A stretch of DNA of 64,000 nucleotides. Source: Rhodopseudomonas palustris (lineage in GTDB: Bacteria > Pseudomonadota > Alphaproteobacteria > Rhizobiales > Xanthobacteraceae). Under the pieces are notes generated by a model. The model searched no databases. It was not told the origin of the DNA and saw only the letters and a list, made by a program, of their open reading frames with translations. Numbering within the stretch: position 1 is the stretch's first letter; each line of letters starts with the position of its first letter. The DNA lies in the NCBI GenBank assembly GCA_016215605.1, contig JACRJB010000049.1, positions 1-64,000 of the forward strand, given 5' to 3'. This document shows, piece after piece, positions 1 through 10,700 of the stretch. A program made the translations under genes and the position numbers.

Positions 1-1
1 C

Positions 2-217
2 GAAAACGCCGTGCGTATTCAGATCGCCGTCGCACTGATCGCCTTCTTGCTGCTGCGCCTCGCCCACAAGCTGCAGACAAGCGTCACCAGCCTGCTGACC
101 TTCACCAGGCTGGTCGCGCAAAACCTGATGCAGCGCCGGCGCATCGAACATCTCCTCGCCCCGCCACCACTCCCCCAAGACAAACGCCAGTTGAGCCTCG
201 CCCTATGCCAAATTTAA
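2..217 (+). CDS. IS4-type transposase, C-terminal fragment cut by window edge
   Basis: The reading frame is open from base 2 and runs 71 residues to a stop at 217. The translation begins ENAVRIQIAVALIAFLLLRL and continues with TFTRLVAQNLMQRRRIEHLL, a hydrophobic-then-basic end that I associate with the C-terminus of IS4/IS5-type DDE transposases. The catalytic core lies outside the window, so whether the element is intact cannot be judged. No terminal inverted repeat could be recognised downstream because its partner is missing. The family call rests on recognition of the tail only. Confidence 0.6.
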   Translation, partial: ENAVRIQIAVALIAFLLLRLAHKLQTSVTSLLTFTRLVAQNLMQRRRIEHLLAPPPLPQDKRQLSLALCQI

Positions 218-550
218 ACCGGACAGCAGTGGGCTTGACCCGGCAATCCATCCTCTTCGCAAGGACTCCTCATGGCGCGCTGGCGCGCGCGATGGATGCG
301 CGGGCCTTCGCCGCGCCGAAGGGGCTTCGGCCCCGCAGGCGGGTCGAGACCGCGCATGACGACCTTGGGTTGGGCGGCTTCTTGCCCCAGAGCGATCGCT
401 GCGGGCAGCAGAGACGAGCGCCGCGCAGACCACCACTGCAAACGCCCGCCGCAGCAATCTCCAGCAACATTTACGTTCCGTTAACCATGTCCTGAAAGGG
501 TGGCGCTCGGTAAGGGTTCCTTAATTTTTTGCGGACGGCGGGGCGCGCCA
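218..550. other. Intergenic, no convincing gene; decayed palindromic repeat
   Basis: No reading frame here has a ribosome-binding site or protein-like composition. Positions about 288-362 hold a GC-rich block with a small hairpin (ggggcttcggcccc, near 330-343) and flanking text (gatggatgcgcgggcc, then cgggtcgagaccgcgcatga) resembling a degraded copy of the long palindromic repeat seen at 1700-1793. Confidence 0.4.
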
Positions 551-1663
551 ATGACGTCGATTTCCAATCAACTGCCGGGTTACGCGCAATACGGCGCCGC
601 CTATGCGCGGACCGCGGGGGCGCAGACCTCGCTGGCCAACATCCTGAACGGCACCAGCGACGATGTGCTGCCCGGCGCGAGCAGCAACGCGGCGACCAAT
701 CTGACGCTGTCGGCGGCGGCGAAGGCGCAGCTCGCCAACGCGACGGCGGCGAAGGATTTCAGCGCCGTCATCAGCGACAGCCGCGCCGCGCTCGACAAGC
801 TGTACAAGGCGGCGAACGTCAGCGCGCCTTACGATGCCGGTGGCAAGCCGACGATCGATCTGTCCACGCTCGATCGCCGCGCGCTGTATGCGGTCGCCTC
901 CAACGGCGGCGGCAAGTTCACCGAGGCCGAGCAGAATCTCGCGGTGGTGACGCGGATCGCCGGCTTCAACGCCGCGCTGTCGCCGGCGGCGCAGACCGCG
1001 CAGCTCACCGGCGATGTCGGCATCGTCTACAAGGCCGCGGCCGCCTACCTCGATCAGGCCTCGACCGAAGAACAGGCGACCGCGACCTGGAAGGCCGAGC
1101 GCGCCGCGATCGAGAAGGGGCTCACCGCCACCGCAAACGACCCCAGCCACATCCCGTCCGGCATCACCGACGATCCGGTCGCTGCCTATCTGGCGAAATA
1201 CCCCTCCGGCAGCGGCACAACGACCGCCACGCAGGATTTCGGCAGCGTCGCCAAATCGGCGCGCGCCGCGCTCGACGCGCAGGCCAAGGCCGCATCGGCC
1301 GCCGGCAAGGAGCTGGTGTACGACCCGGGCCGCAAGGTCGGCCAGCAGGCCGATCTGTCGGCGCTGAGCAACCGCGATTTGTCTGCGATCTCGCTGAACA
1401 AGGACAATCTGTTCTCGAACCAGGAGACGTTCGCGGCCAAGCGCGAACTCGACAGCCGCAACCGCGCCAGCATCCTGACGGCGCTGAAGCAGAGCCAGAC
1501 CTCCGGCAATCCGGCCGACTTCTCGCTCGGCCTGCTCAACACCTATTCGGGCATGAGCGCCGAGGAACGCACCGCCACCAACTGGACGCCGGCGTTCCGC
1601 GATCACGCGGTGCAGAGCTACAAATCGACCACGCGGCTGTTGTCGATGCTGAAGAGTAGTTGA
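551..1663 (+). CDS. Hypothetical protein with two internal repeats
   Basis: I do not recognise this 370-residue Ala/Ser/Thr-rich protein. The ATG at 551 was chosen because the open frame before it is not protein-like. Two segments resemble each other: residues about 69-131 (starting DFSAVISDSRAALDKLYKAA) and about 229-293 (starting DFGSVAKSARAALDAQAKAA), each followed by a D-L-S-x-L-x-x-R-x-L motif. The protein is thus probably built from a duplicated helical unit. There is no signal peptide or membrane segment. It stands alone, between a transposase remnant and a convergent membrane protein gene, and no function is assigned. Confidence 0.75.
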   Translation: MTSISNQLPGYAQYGAAYARTAGAQTSLANILNGTSDDVLPGASSNAATNLTLSAAAKAQLANATAAKDFSAVISDSRAALDKLYKAANVSAPYDAGGKPTIDLSTLDRRALYAVASNGGGKFTEAEQNLAVVTRIAGFNAALSPAAQTAQLTGDVGIVYKAAAAYLDQASTEEQATATWKAERAAIEKGLTATANDPSHIPSGITDDPVAAYLAKYPSGSGTTTATQDFGSVAKSARAALDAQAKAASAAGKELVYDPGRKVGQQADLSALSNRDLSAISLNKDNLFSNQETFAAKRELDSRNRASILTALKQSQTSGNPADFSLGLLNTYSGMSAEERTATNWTPAFRDHAVQSYKSTTRLLSMLKSS

Positions 1664-1699
1664 GATGCCTGAATAGGCTGTGGCTTGCCGGCCTTAAAT

Positions 1700-1793
1700 C
1701 CCGTCATGGCCGGGCTTGTCCCGGCCATCCACGCCTTTGTGGCGGCTGCCTCAGCGAGGCGTGGATGCCCGGCACAAGGCCGGGCATGACGGG
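1700..1793. repeat. Long palindromic intergenic repeat
   Basis: The left arm (1700-1736, starting cccgtcatggccgggcttgt) and right arm (1757-1793, ending ggccgggcatgacggg) are near-perfect reverse complements over about 37 bases, with a roughly 20-base loop. It lies between the convergent genes ending at 1663 and 1849, so its RNA hairpin could terminate both. The text matches the abundant 'cccgtcatggccgggcttg' repeats of Bradyrhizobium-type genomes. Confidence 0.8.
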
Positions 1794-1848
1794 GTGGGCG
1801 GTGAACCTGCGGCTTTAATGCGGTTCTATTTCGTCGGCATCTGCGGCG

Positions 1849-3129
1849 TTACACCCTCACGCCCGCCAGCAGCAGCGCCAGTGCGACGCCGCCTGCGGCC
1901 AGCATCACCAGCATCAGCGCGCTCTGCAGCGTCGCGCGGCCGCCGAACGACAGCGCGTAGCTGGCCTTCAGGATGTTGTTGGACGAAGCCGCGATCAGCA
2001 CCGCGATCGCCACCGCGTGCTCGCCAATGCCGGCGGTGCCGCCCTGCGCGAGGTTGAGCACGAACGGATCGATGTCGGCGAAGCCGACGATCGCCGCCAG
2101 CCAATAGATGCCGGCGGTGCCGAATTCGGTCTTGACCCAGGTCGAGGCCAGCGAGATCAGCACGAACATCACCGCGAACACCGCCGCGGTGCCGAGTTCG
2201 AGCGGATTGCCGCGCTCGGACGGGGCGCGCGCCTCGGCGGCCGGCGCCTTGATCAGCCAGTATTGCAGCGTGGCGATCGCCAGTGCCACGGCGGACAGGC
2301 CGATCATCGGCGCCGCGAGATCGCGCGCCAGCGCCATGTTGAACACCGCGATGATCACCAGAATGCGCAGATACATGATGCCGGTGGCCAGCGTGATGCC
2401 GGCCAGCGCCTGCCGTCGCGAGGCCGGATCGGCGCTCGCCTGCCGGGCCAGCACCACGGTGGTGGCGGTCGACGAATACAGCCCGCCGATCGCCGGCATC
2501 CACAGCCCGCGCGCCGCCCGCGGCCAATAGCGCTGCGCCAGATAGCTCGCATAGGACAGGGTGCAGACCAGCGTCAGCGACAGCCACGCCTGCCGCGGGG
2601 TGATGCTGGTCAGCGTGGTCACCGGCTCGGCCGGCAGCAGCGGCAGCACCACGCCGCTCAGAATCAGGAATTGCCCGGCGGTGGTGATTTCCTTCATGTC
2701 GACGCGGCGCGCGAAGGTGTGCAGCCGGTCGCGCCCGGTCAGCAGCAGCACCGCCACCACGGTGACGCCGACCGCGACCCAGTGCGGCAGCGCCAGCGCC
2801 ACGGCGCCGAGCAGATAGGCGTGGACGTTCAGCAGCAGCACCACCAGCCCGGCGTTGCGCTCGCCCTTCTCGTCGCGCTCGCGCAGATGCACGCTGTAGA
2901 ACATCGCCAGCCAGACGCCGAGCACGACCAGGCCGCCGGTAAAGGCGATCAGGTGTGTCGGATCGAACAGATACAGCATCCCGCCGCCGAGCGAGAGCAG
3001 CGGGAAGGTGCGAATGCCGCCGGGGCGCGCCGAACTGGCCTTCGCGAAAAAATCCTCGAAGGCGAAGCCGAGGAAAAAGCTCAGCAGCAACAGCAGGCCG
3101 AGGCTGTGGGCGGATGGCGGCGCGATCAT
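1849..3129 (-). CDS. MgtC/SapB-type membrane protein with DUF4010
   Basis: A 426-residue integral membrane protein with about a dozen hydrophobic segments. The N-terminal third (LGLLLLLSFFLGFAFEDFFA, then the segment containing GGIRTFPLLSLGGG) has the R-T-F-x-L-x-x-L-G-G signature of MgtC/SapB proteins; the remainder matches the DUF4010 domain usually fused to it. The ATG at 3129 gives the MIAPPSAH start directly before the first membrane helix; the frame extends upstream but that part is Arg/Ala-rich and not protein-like. The family is linked to magnesium limitation or ion homeostasis in other bacteria, but the transported species is unknown. It is a single gene, convergent with the hypothetical protein at 551-1663. 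Confidence 0.8.
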   Translation of the reverse strand: MIAPPSAHSLGLLLLLSFFLGFAFEDFFAKASSARPGGIRTFPLLSLGGGMLYLFDPTHLIAFTGGLVVLGVWLAMFYSVHLRERDEKGERNAGLVVLLLNVHAYLLGAVALALPHWVAVGVTVVAVLLLTGRDRLHTFARRVDMKEITTAGQFLILSGVVLPLLPAEPVTTLTSITPRQAWLSLTLVCTLSYASYLAQRYWPRAARGLWMPAIGGLYSSTATTVVLARQASADPASRRQALAGITLATGIMYLRILVIIAVFNMALARDLAAPMIGLSAVALAIATLQYWLIKAPAAEARAPSERGNPLELGTAAVFAVMFVLISLASTWVKTEFGTAGIYWLAAIVGFADIDPFVLNLAQGGTAGIGEHAVAIAVLIAASSNNILKASYALSFGGRATLQSALMLVMLAAGGVALALLLAGVRV

Positions 3130-3289
3130 GGCATTGGCTCGGCCGATGCGACAGCGGGGAAGCAGGCATGCGGCGGCTGCCGGGCCAGGGATCGGCTCGG
3201 CGGGCCACTGTAACAGCGGGCGTGCCGATAGAGAAGATGCTCGGCGCAGGGCCGGCTGCGCGCGCCGGATCACCGCGTTTGGCGGCCCC

Positions 3290-3331
3290 AAAAGAAGAAC
3301 CCCGCCCGGGCGGGGGACGGGGCGGGGTTCT
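3290..3331 (-). terminator. Strong hairpin, terminator-like on the minus strand, without an assigned gene
   Basis: Positions 3296-3307 (agaaccccgccc) and 3320-3331 (gggcggggttct) form a perfect 12-bp stem with a 12-base loop. On the minus strand the stem is followed by tcttttgg, which fits an intrinsic terminator; on the plus strand no T-run follows. No recognised minus-strand gene ends just upstream, so the transcript it would end is unknown. Confidence 0.5.
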
Positions 3332-3631
3332 CTGACCCGGTCGCAGGAGCTGCGCCCGGATCTCGTTCAAGCGACTGCTTCGCCCACCTGAACGATCGTA
3401 AATGCTCGAAATCGACTGCCTCGGCACGTCGAGGGCGCCGCCACAGTCACCAAGGCAATGCCCGTCCGGACGTGATGTTCCGGAAAATCGGCCCGCAAGG
3501 CTGCGGATTTTGGACGCAGTGGAACTCTCAGGCAGGATTTGCGTCGTCTGGCGCCAGTATCGCGCACCGCCTTCCCCCGTTACAAACCGCTTGCGATTCG
3601 ATCTCGATTCCCTCAGCCGGAGACGACTGCC
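3332..3631. other. Intergenic, no supported gene
   Basis: Together with 3130-3289 this makes about 500 bases without a convincing gene. A minus-strand frame (3367-3567) ends 36 bases before the terminator hairpin, but its Arg-rich translation is not convincing. The region should also hold the promoter of the small DUF3096 gene. Confidence 0.4.
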
Positions 3632-3787
3632 ATGACAATCACCACTGCCCACATTCCCGCCATTGTCGCGCTGATTGCCGGTATCCTGATTTTGGTGATG
3701 CCGCGGCTGCTGAACCTTGTGGTGGCGATCTACCTGATCTGCATCGGACTGATCGGTCTCGGCGTGCTGAAGTTCTTCCACCTTTAG
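3632..3787 (+). CDS. Small DUF3096-type membrane protein
   Basis: A 51-residue peptide starting MTITTAHIPAIVALIAGILI. It contains two hydrophobic segments (residues about 8-26 and 29-46) with the P-x-L-L-N-x-x-V-A-I-Y-L-I arrangement typical of the DUF3096 family of tiny two-helix inner-membrane proteins. The ATG at 3632 follows a purine-rich ccggagacg sequence at a workable distance. The function of the family is unknown. It lies 89 bases upstream of ppdK on the same strand, but a shared transcript is not shown. Confidence 0.75.
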   Translation: MTITTAHIPAIVALIAGILILVMPRLLNLVVAIYLICIGLIGLGVLKFFHL

Positions 3788-3876
3788 TCGTCGGGAGGCG
3801 GCCAGCTTGCTTGCAACCGCCGAAACGTGGTGTATAGCGGCCCAATCTCATCCTCTCTTGCGGACCGTTGAAAGCC

Positions 3877-6858
<2,982 letters not shown>

Positions 6859-6886
6859 GTCATCGGGCAAGACATTAGAGACTGCG

Positions 6887-6920
6887 ATGGCCGGGGCCTT
6901 GTCCCCGGCCATTTGCTTTT
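6887..6920 (+). terminator. Intrinsic terminator of ppdK
   Basis: A perfect 10-bp stem (atggccgggg at 6887-6896, ccccggccat at 6903-6912) with a 6-base loop is followed by the T-rich run tttgctttt, 28 bases after the ppdK stop. In the remaining bases up to 7160 I see nothing beyond the probable promoter region of the next gene. Confidence 0.85.
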
Positions 6921-7160
6921 GGGCAGAGGGCTCGGCGCGCAGCCGATCAATGGACGCCGCCGTCGGCGCATCGCAACTCAATCTTAACCACTCTGCGCAA
7001 GCGACGATTCACCAACGTTGCAGGTACTTCCCGCCGCGCATCGATGATTGTTGCCTGTGTCCCGTACGCATCGCCGATTAACCCGCAGGCAACTTTAATC
7101 AGATAACAACAGAAACGATCGACTTGTCGGAAACGGCAGGCGGATCGGAGTAAGCGTTGC

Positions 7161-8588
7161 GTGAGCGTATCGATGTCAGTCATGCGTAACCGGCCGAAGG
7201 GCGCACGGATCGCGTCCTTCGGTCTCGGGCTCTGCGTCTTCGCAGTGTTTCCGAACGAAATCGGCTATCAGGATATTGCTTCGCTGCTGGTCCGCCAGCC
7301 GGGCGTCACCGAGCGCTGGCAGAAGCGCATGTTCGCGTCGTCGTTCGGCTCGATCCAGGTCGCGACGTTCTCGTTCGGCCGCCCGATCGGAACCTGGACG
7401 CCGATGGGCGACAGTTACCGGCTCGCCAGCCTCGACGGCAAGGTCGGCCTCGGTGGTTCGCTGAGCCGCAATCCGCTGGCGCAGCCGCCGGCGTACTATC
7501 AGGCATCGGATTTTCCGACCGTCGACCGCACGCTGAAGGGCGATCGTCTCGCCATCTTCAAGCCGGCGCCGGTCGCCCCCGATGACGTGTCGCCGTCCGC
7601 GACCGACGATTCCCACGCTCCCAACGTCGCCGGCGCCAAGACGGCCGAGCAGGCGCCGACCGACAATGCGGCGCTTGATCCGGAACTCGCCGAGGCGCTG
7701 AAATCCGAACCGCTGCCGCAATTCGACCCCGCCCGCGCACTGGACTCCGATCCGCTGCACGCAGGCAAGTCGTCCGATCGCGCCGATGCGGCCGCGGCGC
7801 TGCCGCGCGATCCGTTCACCTTCAAGACGTCCAGCCTGTTCTTCGGCACCGGCTCGCTCGGCGGACAGGAAGAATCGCTGGAGCAGTGGCAGCCCGGCGA
7901 AGAGCCGATGATCGTCACGCCGCACGGCGCCGATCCCGACATGAAGTCACCGCTGCTGTCGGCGACCGCGGTCGATCCGGAAGCGGCCGGCGAAACCATC
8001 GCCGGCAAGGGTGAGGTCAACATCGACCACCACGCCAAGACTCCGGCCGAACGGCTCGGCCTGTCCGACCCGAAGCTGCGCGCCAAGCACGAGAAGTGCC
8101 TGACCGAGGCGGTGTATTTCGAGTCGCGCGGCGAGAAGGTGCGTGGCCAGATCGCGGTGGCGCAGGTGGTGCTCAACCGCGCGTTCTCCGGCTTCTATCC
8201 GAACAATGTCTGCGGCGTCGTCTATCAGAACAAGCATCGCCGCTACGCCTGCCAGTTCACCTTCGCCTGCGATCGCGTCGCCGACGTCGTCCGCGAGCCG
8301 GAGATGTGGGATCGCGCCCGGCGCATCGCCGCAGCGATGCTCGACGGCAAATTGTGGCTGCCCGAAGTCGCCAAGTCGACGCACTATCACGCCTATTGGG
8401 TGCGGCCGTCCTGGGTGCACGAAATGAAGAAGATGTACCGCACCGGCGTCCACACCTTCTATCGGCCGCGCGCCTGGGGCGACGGCAGCGACGCGCCGAG
8501 CTGGGGCGACGCTGCGCAAACCGCCGCGATCTCCGCGCAACTCAGCGAAGCCGCGAAGAGCTCGGCCGAGATCAACCCGAAGAACTAA
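7161..8588 (+). CDS. SleB-type cell wall hydrolase
   Basis: A 475-residue protein with a C-terminal Hydrolase_2 (SleB) domain at residues about 310-440: CLTEAVYFESRGEKVRGQIA, QVVLNRAFSGFYPNNVCGVV, CQFTFACDR and the terminal STHYHAYWV...MYRTGVHTFYRP are the family's conserved blocks, with the glutamate of EAVYFESRGE as the likely catalytic acid. These enzymes cut peptidoglycan glycan strands. The N-terminus has a hydrophobic stretch (IASFGLGLCVFAVFPNEIGY) fitting a signal anchor, then about 250 residues of low-complexity Pro/Asp/Ala linker. The GTG at 7161 was chosen because a ggag sequence lies 10 bases upstream; ATG codons at 7173 and 7182 are alternatives. It is a single gene. Confidence 0.88.
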   Translation: MSVSMSVMRNRPKGARIASFGLGLCVFAVFPNEIGYQDIASLLVRQPGVTERWQKRMFASSFGSIQVATFSFGRPIGTWTPMGDSYRLASLDGKVGLGGSLSRNPLAQPPAYYQASDFPTVDRTLKGDRLAIFKPAPVAPDDVSPSATDDSHAPNVAGAKTAEQAPTDNAALDPELAEALKSEPLPQFDPARALDSDPLHAGKSSDRADAAAALPRDPFTFKTSSLFFGTGSLGGQEESLEQWQPGEEPMIVTPHGADPDMKSPLLSATAVDPEAAGETIAGKGEVNIDHHAKTPAERLGLSDPKLRAKHEKCLTEAVYFESRGEKVRGQIAVAQVVLNRAFSGFYPNNVCGVVYQNKHRRYACQFTFACDRVADVVREPEMWDRARRIAAAMLDGKLWLPEVAKSTHYHAYWVRPSWVHEMKKMYRTGVHTFYRPRAWGDGSDAPSWGDAAQTAAISAQLSEAAKSSAEINPKN

Positions 8589-8666
8589 CTCGCCGCCTTC
8601 CGTCACTCCGGATTAGCGATTATTGCGCAGCGGCGAGGGCGTAAGCCTTGCCCCGAGCATAGCGCG

Positions 8667-8793
8667 CCCCCTCTCCCGCTTGCGGGAGAGGGTTGGGGTG
8701 AGGGCGCCCCGGGCAGTGAGTCATCAAGCGTGGAGAGGAGTGCCCTCACCCGCCGCGCTTCGCGCGTCGACCTCTCCCGCAAGCGGGAGAGGT
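8667..8793. repeat. Composite inverted repeat ('ctctcccgcttgcgggagag' type)
   Basis: Two self-complementary modules, ctctcccgcttgcgggagag (8671-8690) and cctctcccgcaagcgggaga (8771-8790), sit in inverted orientation. They share the extension gttggggtgagggc / gccctcacc, so the whole block is also an inverted repeat. It fills the gap between the wall hydrolase and the convergent gene ending at 8846 and may end both transcripts. Confidence 0.75.
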
Positions 8794-8845
8794 TGCGCCG
8801 TGCCTGGGGCATGGTTGGTGCGACAACGAGACAACCGCGAAACAA

Positions 8846-9511
8846 TCACGCGCTGAGATCCGTCTGGCGTCCCTGCGCGGATTGCGGCGGCTGGTAGGAC
8901 GATGAGCTCCGCGCCGTGGCCCTTTGCCCCTCCGCCAGCATCGCCTGAAAGGCGGCGTCGAGCTGTTCGCGACTGTAGCTCGTCGATCTGCTCTCACGCG
9001 GCGTCCATTGCGACTGCGTGATTGCGGTGGACGCCTTCTCGACCGTGCCGCCGAGCAGCTGGGCATATTTGTCGGCGCGCCACTGCGCCAGATTCGGGCC
9101 GCTCAGACCCGGCGGGTCCTCCAGTTCGCTGACCGCGGCAGCCGCGTCATTGGTCATCATCGAAACGCCGCCATTGTACAGCGTGGCGACCACCTTGCCG
9201 TTCACCTTCACCGTCGCGTAGGTATTTTGCGGTGCGTTGTCCGGGACAACCGTCTCAGGGTCGGGGACGTTCTGCATCCGCAGCCAGTTGCTGGCCATCA
9301 TGTCGCGCAGTTCCGGATTGTCGGCAGCCGACACCGGGGTGGCGATCAATGGCTTGAGTTCTGAGATGGCGATCCGATGGCGGTTCGGTCCTGAATCCGT
9401 CGTCGTCGGCACATCGGGCAGTGCGTCGGCTCGTGTCAGCGTCGTCTTTGAACTGGACGTTGCCGTGGGGCGGAAGTAGTCCGAAGCAACGCCTGACAAA
9501 GCTGAGACCAT
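8846..9511 (-). CDS. Hypothetical protein
   Basis: A 221-residue protein that I do not recognise. It begins MVSALSGVASDYFRPTATSS, has a central part with the segment TVKVNGKVVATLYNGGVSMM, and ends in a Ser/Gln-rich tail. No signal peptide or membrane helix is evident. The start at 9511 is preferred over the ATG at 9517 because the sequence gaggagagg lies directly against the first ATG but at proper spacing from the second. It is convergent with the wall hydrolase and separated from it by an inverted repeat. A further 280 bases separate it from nadC; I see nothing in them. Confidence 0.65.
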   Translation of the reverse strand: MVSALSGVASDYFRPTATSSSKTTLTRADALPDVPTTTDSGPNRHRIAISELKPLIATPVSAADNPELRDMMASNWLRMQNVPDPETVVPDNAPQNTYATVKVNGKVVATLYNGGVSMMTNDAAAAVSELEDPPGLSGPNLAQWRADKYAQLLGGTVEKASTAITQSQWTPRESRSTSYSREQLDAAFQAMLAEGQRATARSSSSYQPPQSAQGRQTDLSA

Positions 9512-9791
9512 GTACATTCCTCTCCTCGGCACGCACCTTACTCATCAGGTGAGAGCAAATTGCGGACCAGACGGGAGGCTTGAAAATTCAGCGGTTTTTG
9601 TAGCAGTCGCTCCGACGGATCGGAAAAACTTGCCGGCAACGGCAGAACGTGCCGCTCCGATCCAAAAGATCACGGGCGAAGTGGACTCCATTTCGTCCCA
9701 AGACGACCCGCCGGAATAGGACGACCCGTCAAAACGAGAAGCTGCGGTGCTCAGTCGATCGGAAACGCGATGCTCTCGCAGAGCAGATCGA

Positions 9792-10667
9792 TCACGCGTC
9801 GATGTCCAGCGCGACGTCGAAGTTCGGTGCCGAATGCGTCAGGGCGCCAGCCGATGCGTAGTCGACGCCGGTTTCGGCGATGGCGCGGATCGACTCGCGG
9901 GTGACGCCGCCGGAGGCCTCCAGCACGACGCGGCCCTGCGCCATCGCCACCGCGCGCGTCAGCGTCGCGATGTCCATGTTGTCGAGCAGCACGACGTCGG
10001 CCATCCCGGTGTCGAGCACCTGCTGCAGCTGATCGAGCGTGTCGACTTCGATCTCGATCTTCACCAGATGGCCGATCTTCGCCCGCGCCGCTTCCAGCAC
10101 CGGACGGATGCCGCCGGCGACCGCGATGTGGTTGTCCTTGATCAGGATCGCATCGTCGAGGCCGAAGCGATGGTTGAAGCCGCCGCCGCAGCGCACCGCA
10201 TATTTCTCCAGCGCGCGCAGCCCGGGCGTGGTCTTGCGGGTGCAACAGATCCGCATCTTGGTGCCGGCCGTGGGACGGACATAGTCCGCCGTCAGCGTCG
10301 CGATGCCCGACAGCCGGCCGACGAAATTCAGCGCCGTGCGCTCGCCGGACAGGATGGCGCGGGCCGGGCCCGAAAGCGTCAGCACGTCGATGCCGGCCGC
10401 GACCGTCTCGCCGTCGCGAACATGCGCGGCGATGGCGATGTCGGCCGACAGTCTCTGGAACGTCTCGACCGCCAGCGGCAGCCCTGCGATCACGCCGGCC
10501 TGCCGCGCGACCATCACGGCGTGGGCCTGCGTCGTTTCGGGAATGGTCGCGATCGAGGTCACATCGCCGGCGCGGCCGAGGTCTTCGTCGAGCGCGCGGT
10601 GGACCGCGGCCTCGATCGCCAGCGGCGACAGGAAGGCATCGGGCAGCAGCAGGGTGGTCGGGATCAT
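9792..10667 (-). CDS. nadC: Quinolinate phosphoribosyltransferase (carboxylating)
   Basis: This enzyme converts quinolinate and PRPP to nicotinate mononucleotide, the third de novo NAD step. The 291 residues show the family blocks [14 protein letters not shown], the core [17 protein letters not shown], the T-R-K-T-T-P-G-L-R motif, [20 protein letters not shown] with the substrate-binding basic residues, [11 protein letters not shown], and [11 protein letters not shown]. Length is normal. It is the last gene of nadA-nadB-nadC, 33 bases after the nadB stop, and should be controlled from the palindrome upstream of nadA. Confidence 0.97.
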   Translation of the reverse strand: MIPTTLLLPDAFLSPLAIEAAVHRALDEDLGRAGDVTSIATIPETTQAHAVMVARQAGVIAGLPLAVETFQRLSADIAIAAHVRDGETVAAGIDVLTLSGPARAILSGERTALNFVGRLSGIATLTADYVRPTAGTKMRICCTRKTTPGLRALEKYAVRCGGGFNHRFGLDDAILIKDNHIAVAGGIRPVLEAARAKIGHLVKIEIEVDTLDQLQQVLDTGMADVVLLDNMDIATLTRAVAMAQGRVVLEASGGVTRESIRAIAETGVDYASAGALTHSAPNFDVALDIDA

Positions 10668-10700
10668 GGGGCTGCTCCTGAGCAGGTCAGTGGGAGGGAA

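Noticed and set aside
2017..3213. Plus-strand reading frame opposite the DUF4010 gene
   Set aside because: Its His/Gln/Arg-rich composition is typical of a shadow frame, and the minus strand encodes a clear membrane protein.
3367..3567. 66-codon minus-strand frame ending before a terminator-like hairpin
   Set aside because: The position is suggestive, but the Arg-rich translation, absence of a ribosome-binding site and lack of any recognised motif do not support a coding gene.
3480..3570. Possible glycine-riboswitch-like text (ggaactctcaggcagga)
   Set aside because: Only one short core match was found; the ggagag half and the paired aptamer stems are missing, and the downstream gene is not linked to glycine.
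8667..8793. Possible CRISPR-like repeats
   Set aside because: The repeated units are inverted and self-complementary, with no regular direct repeats or spacers; they are an intergenic palindromic element.
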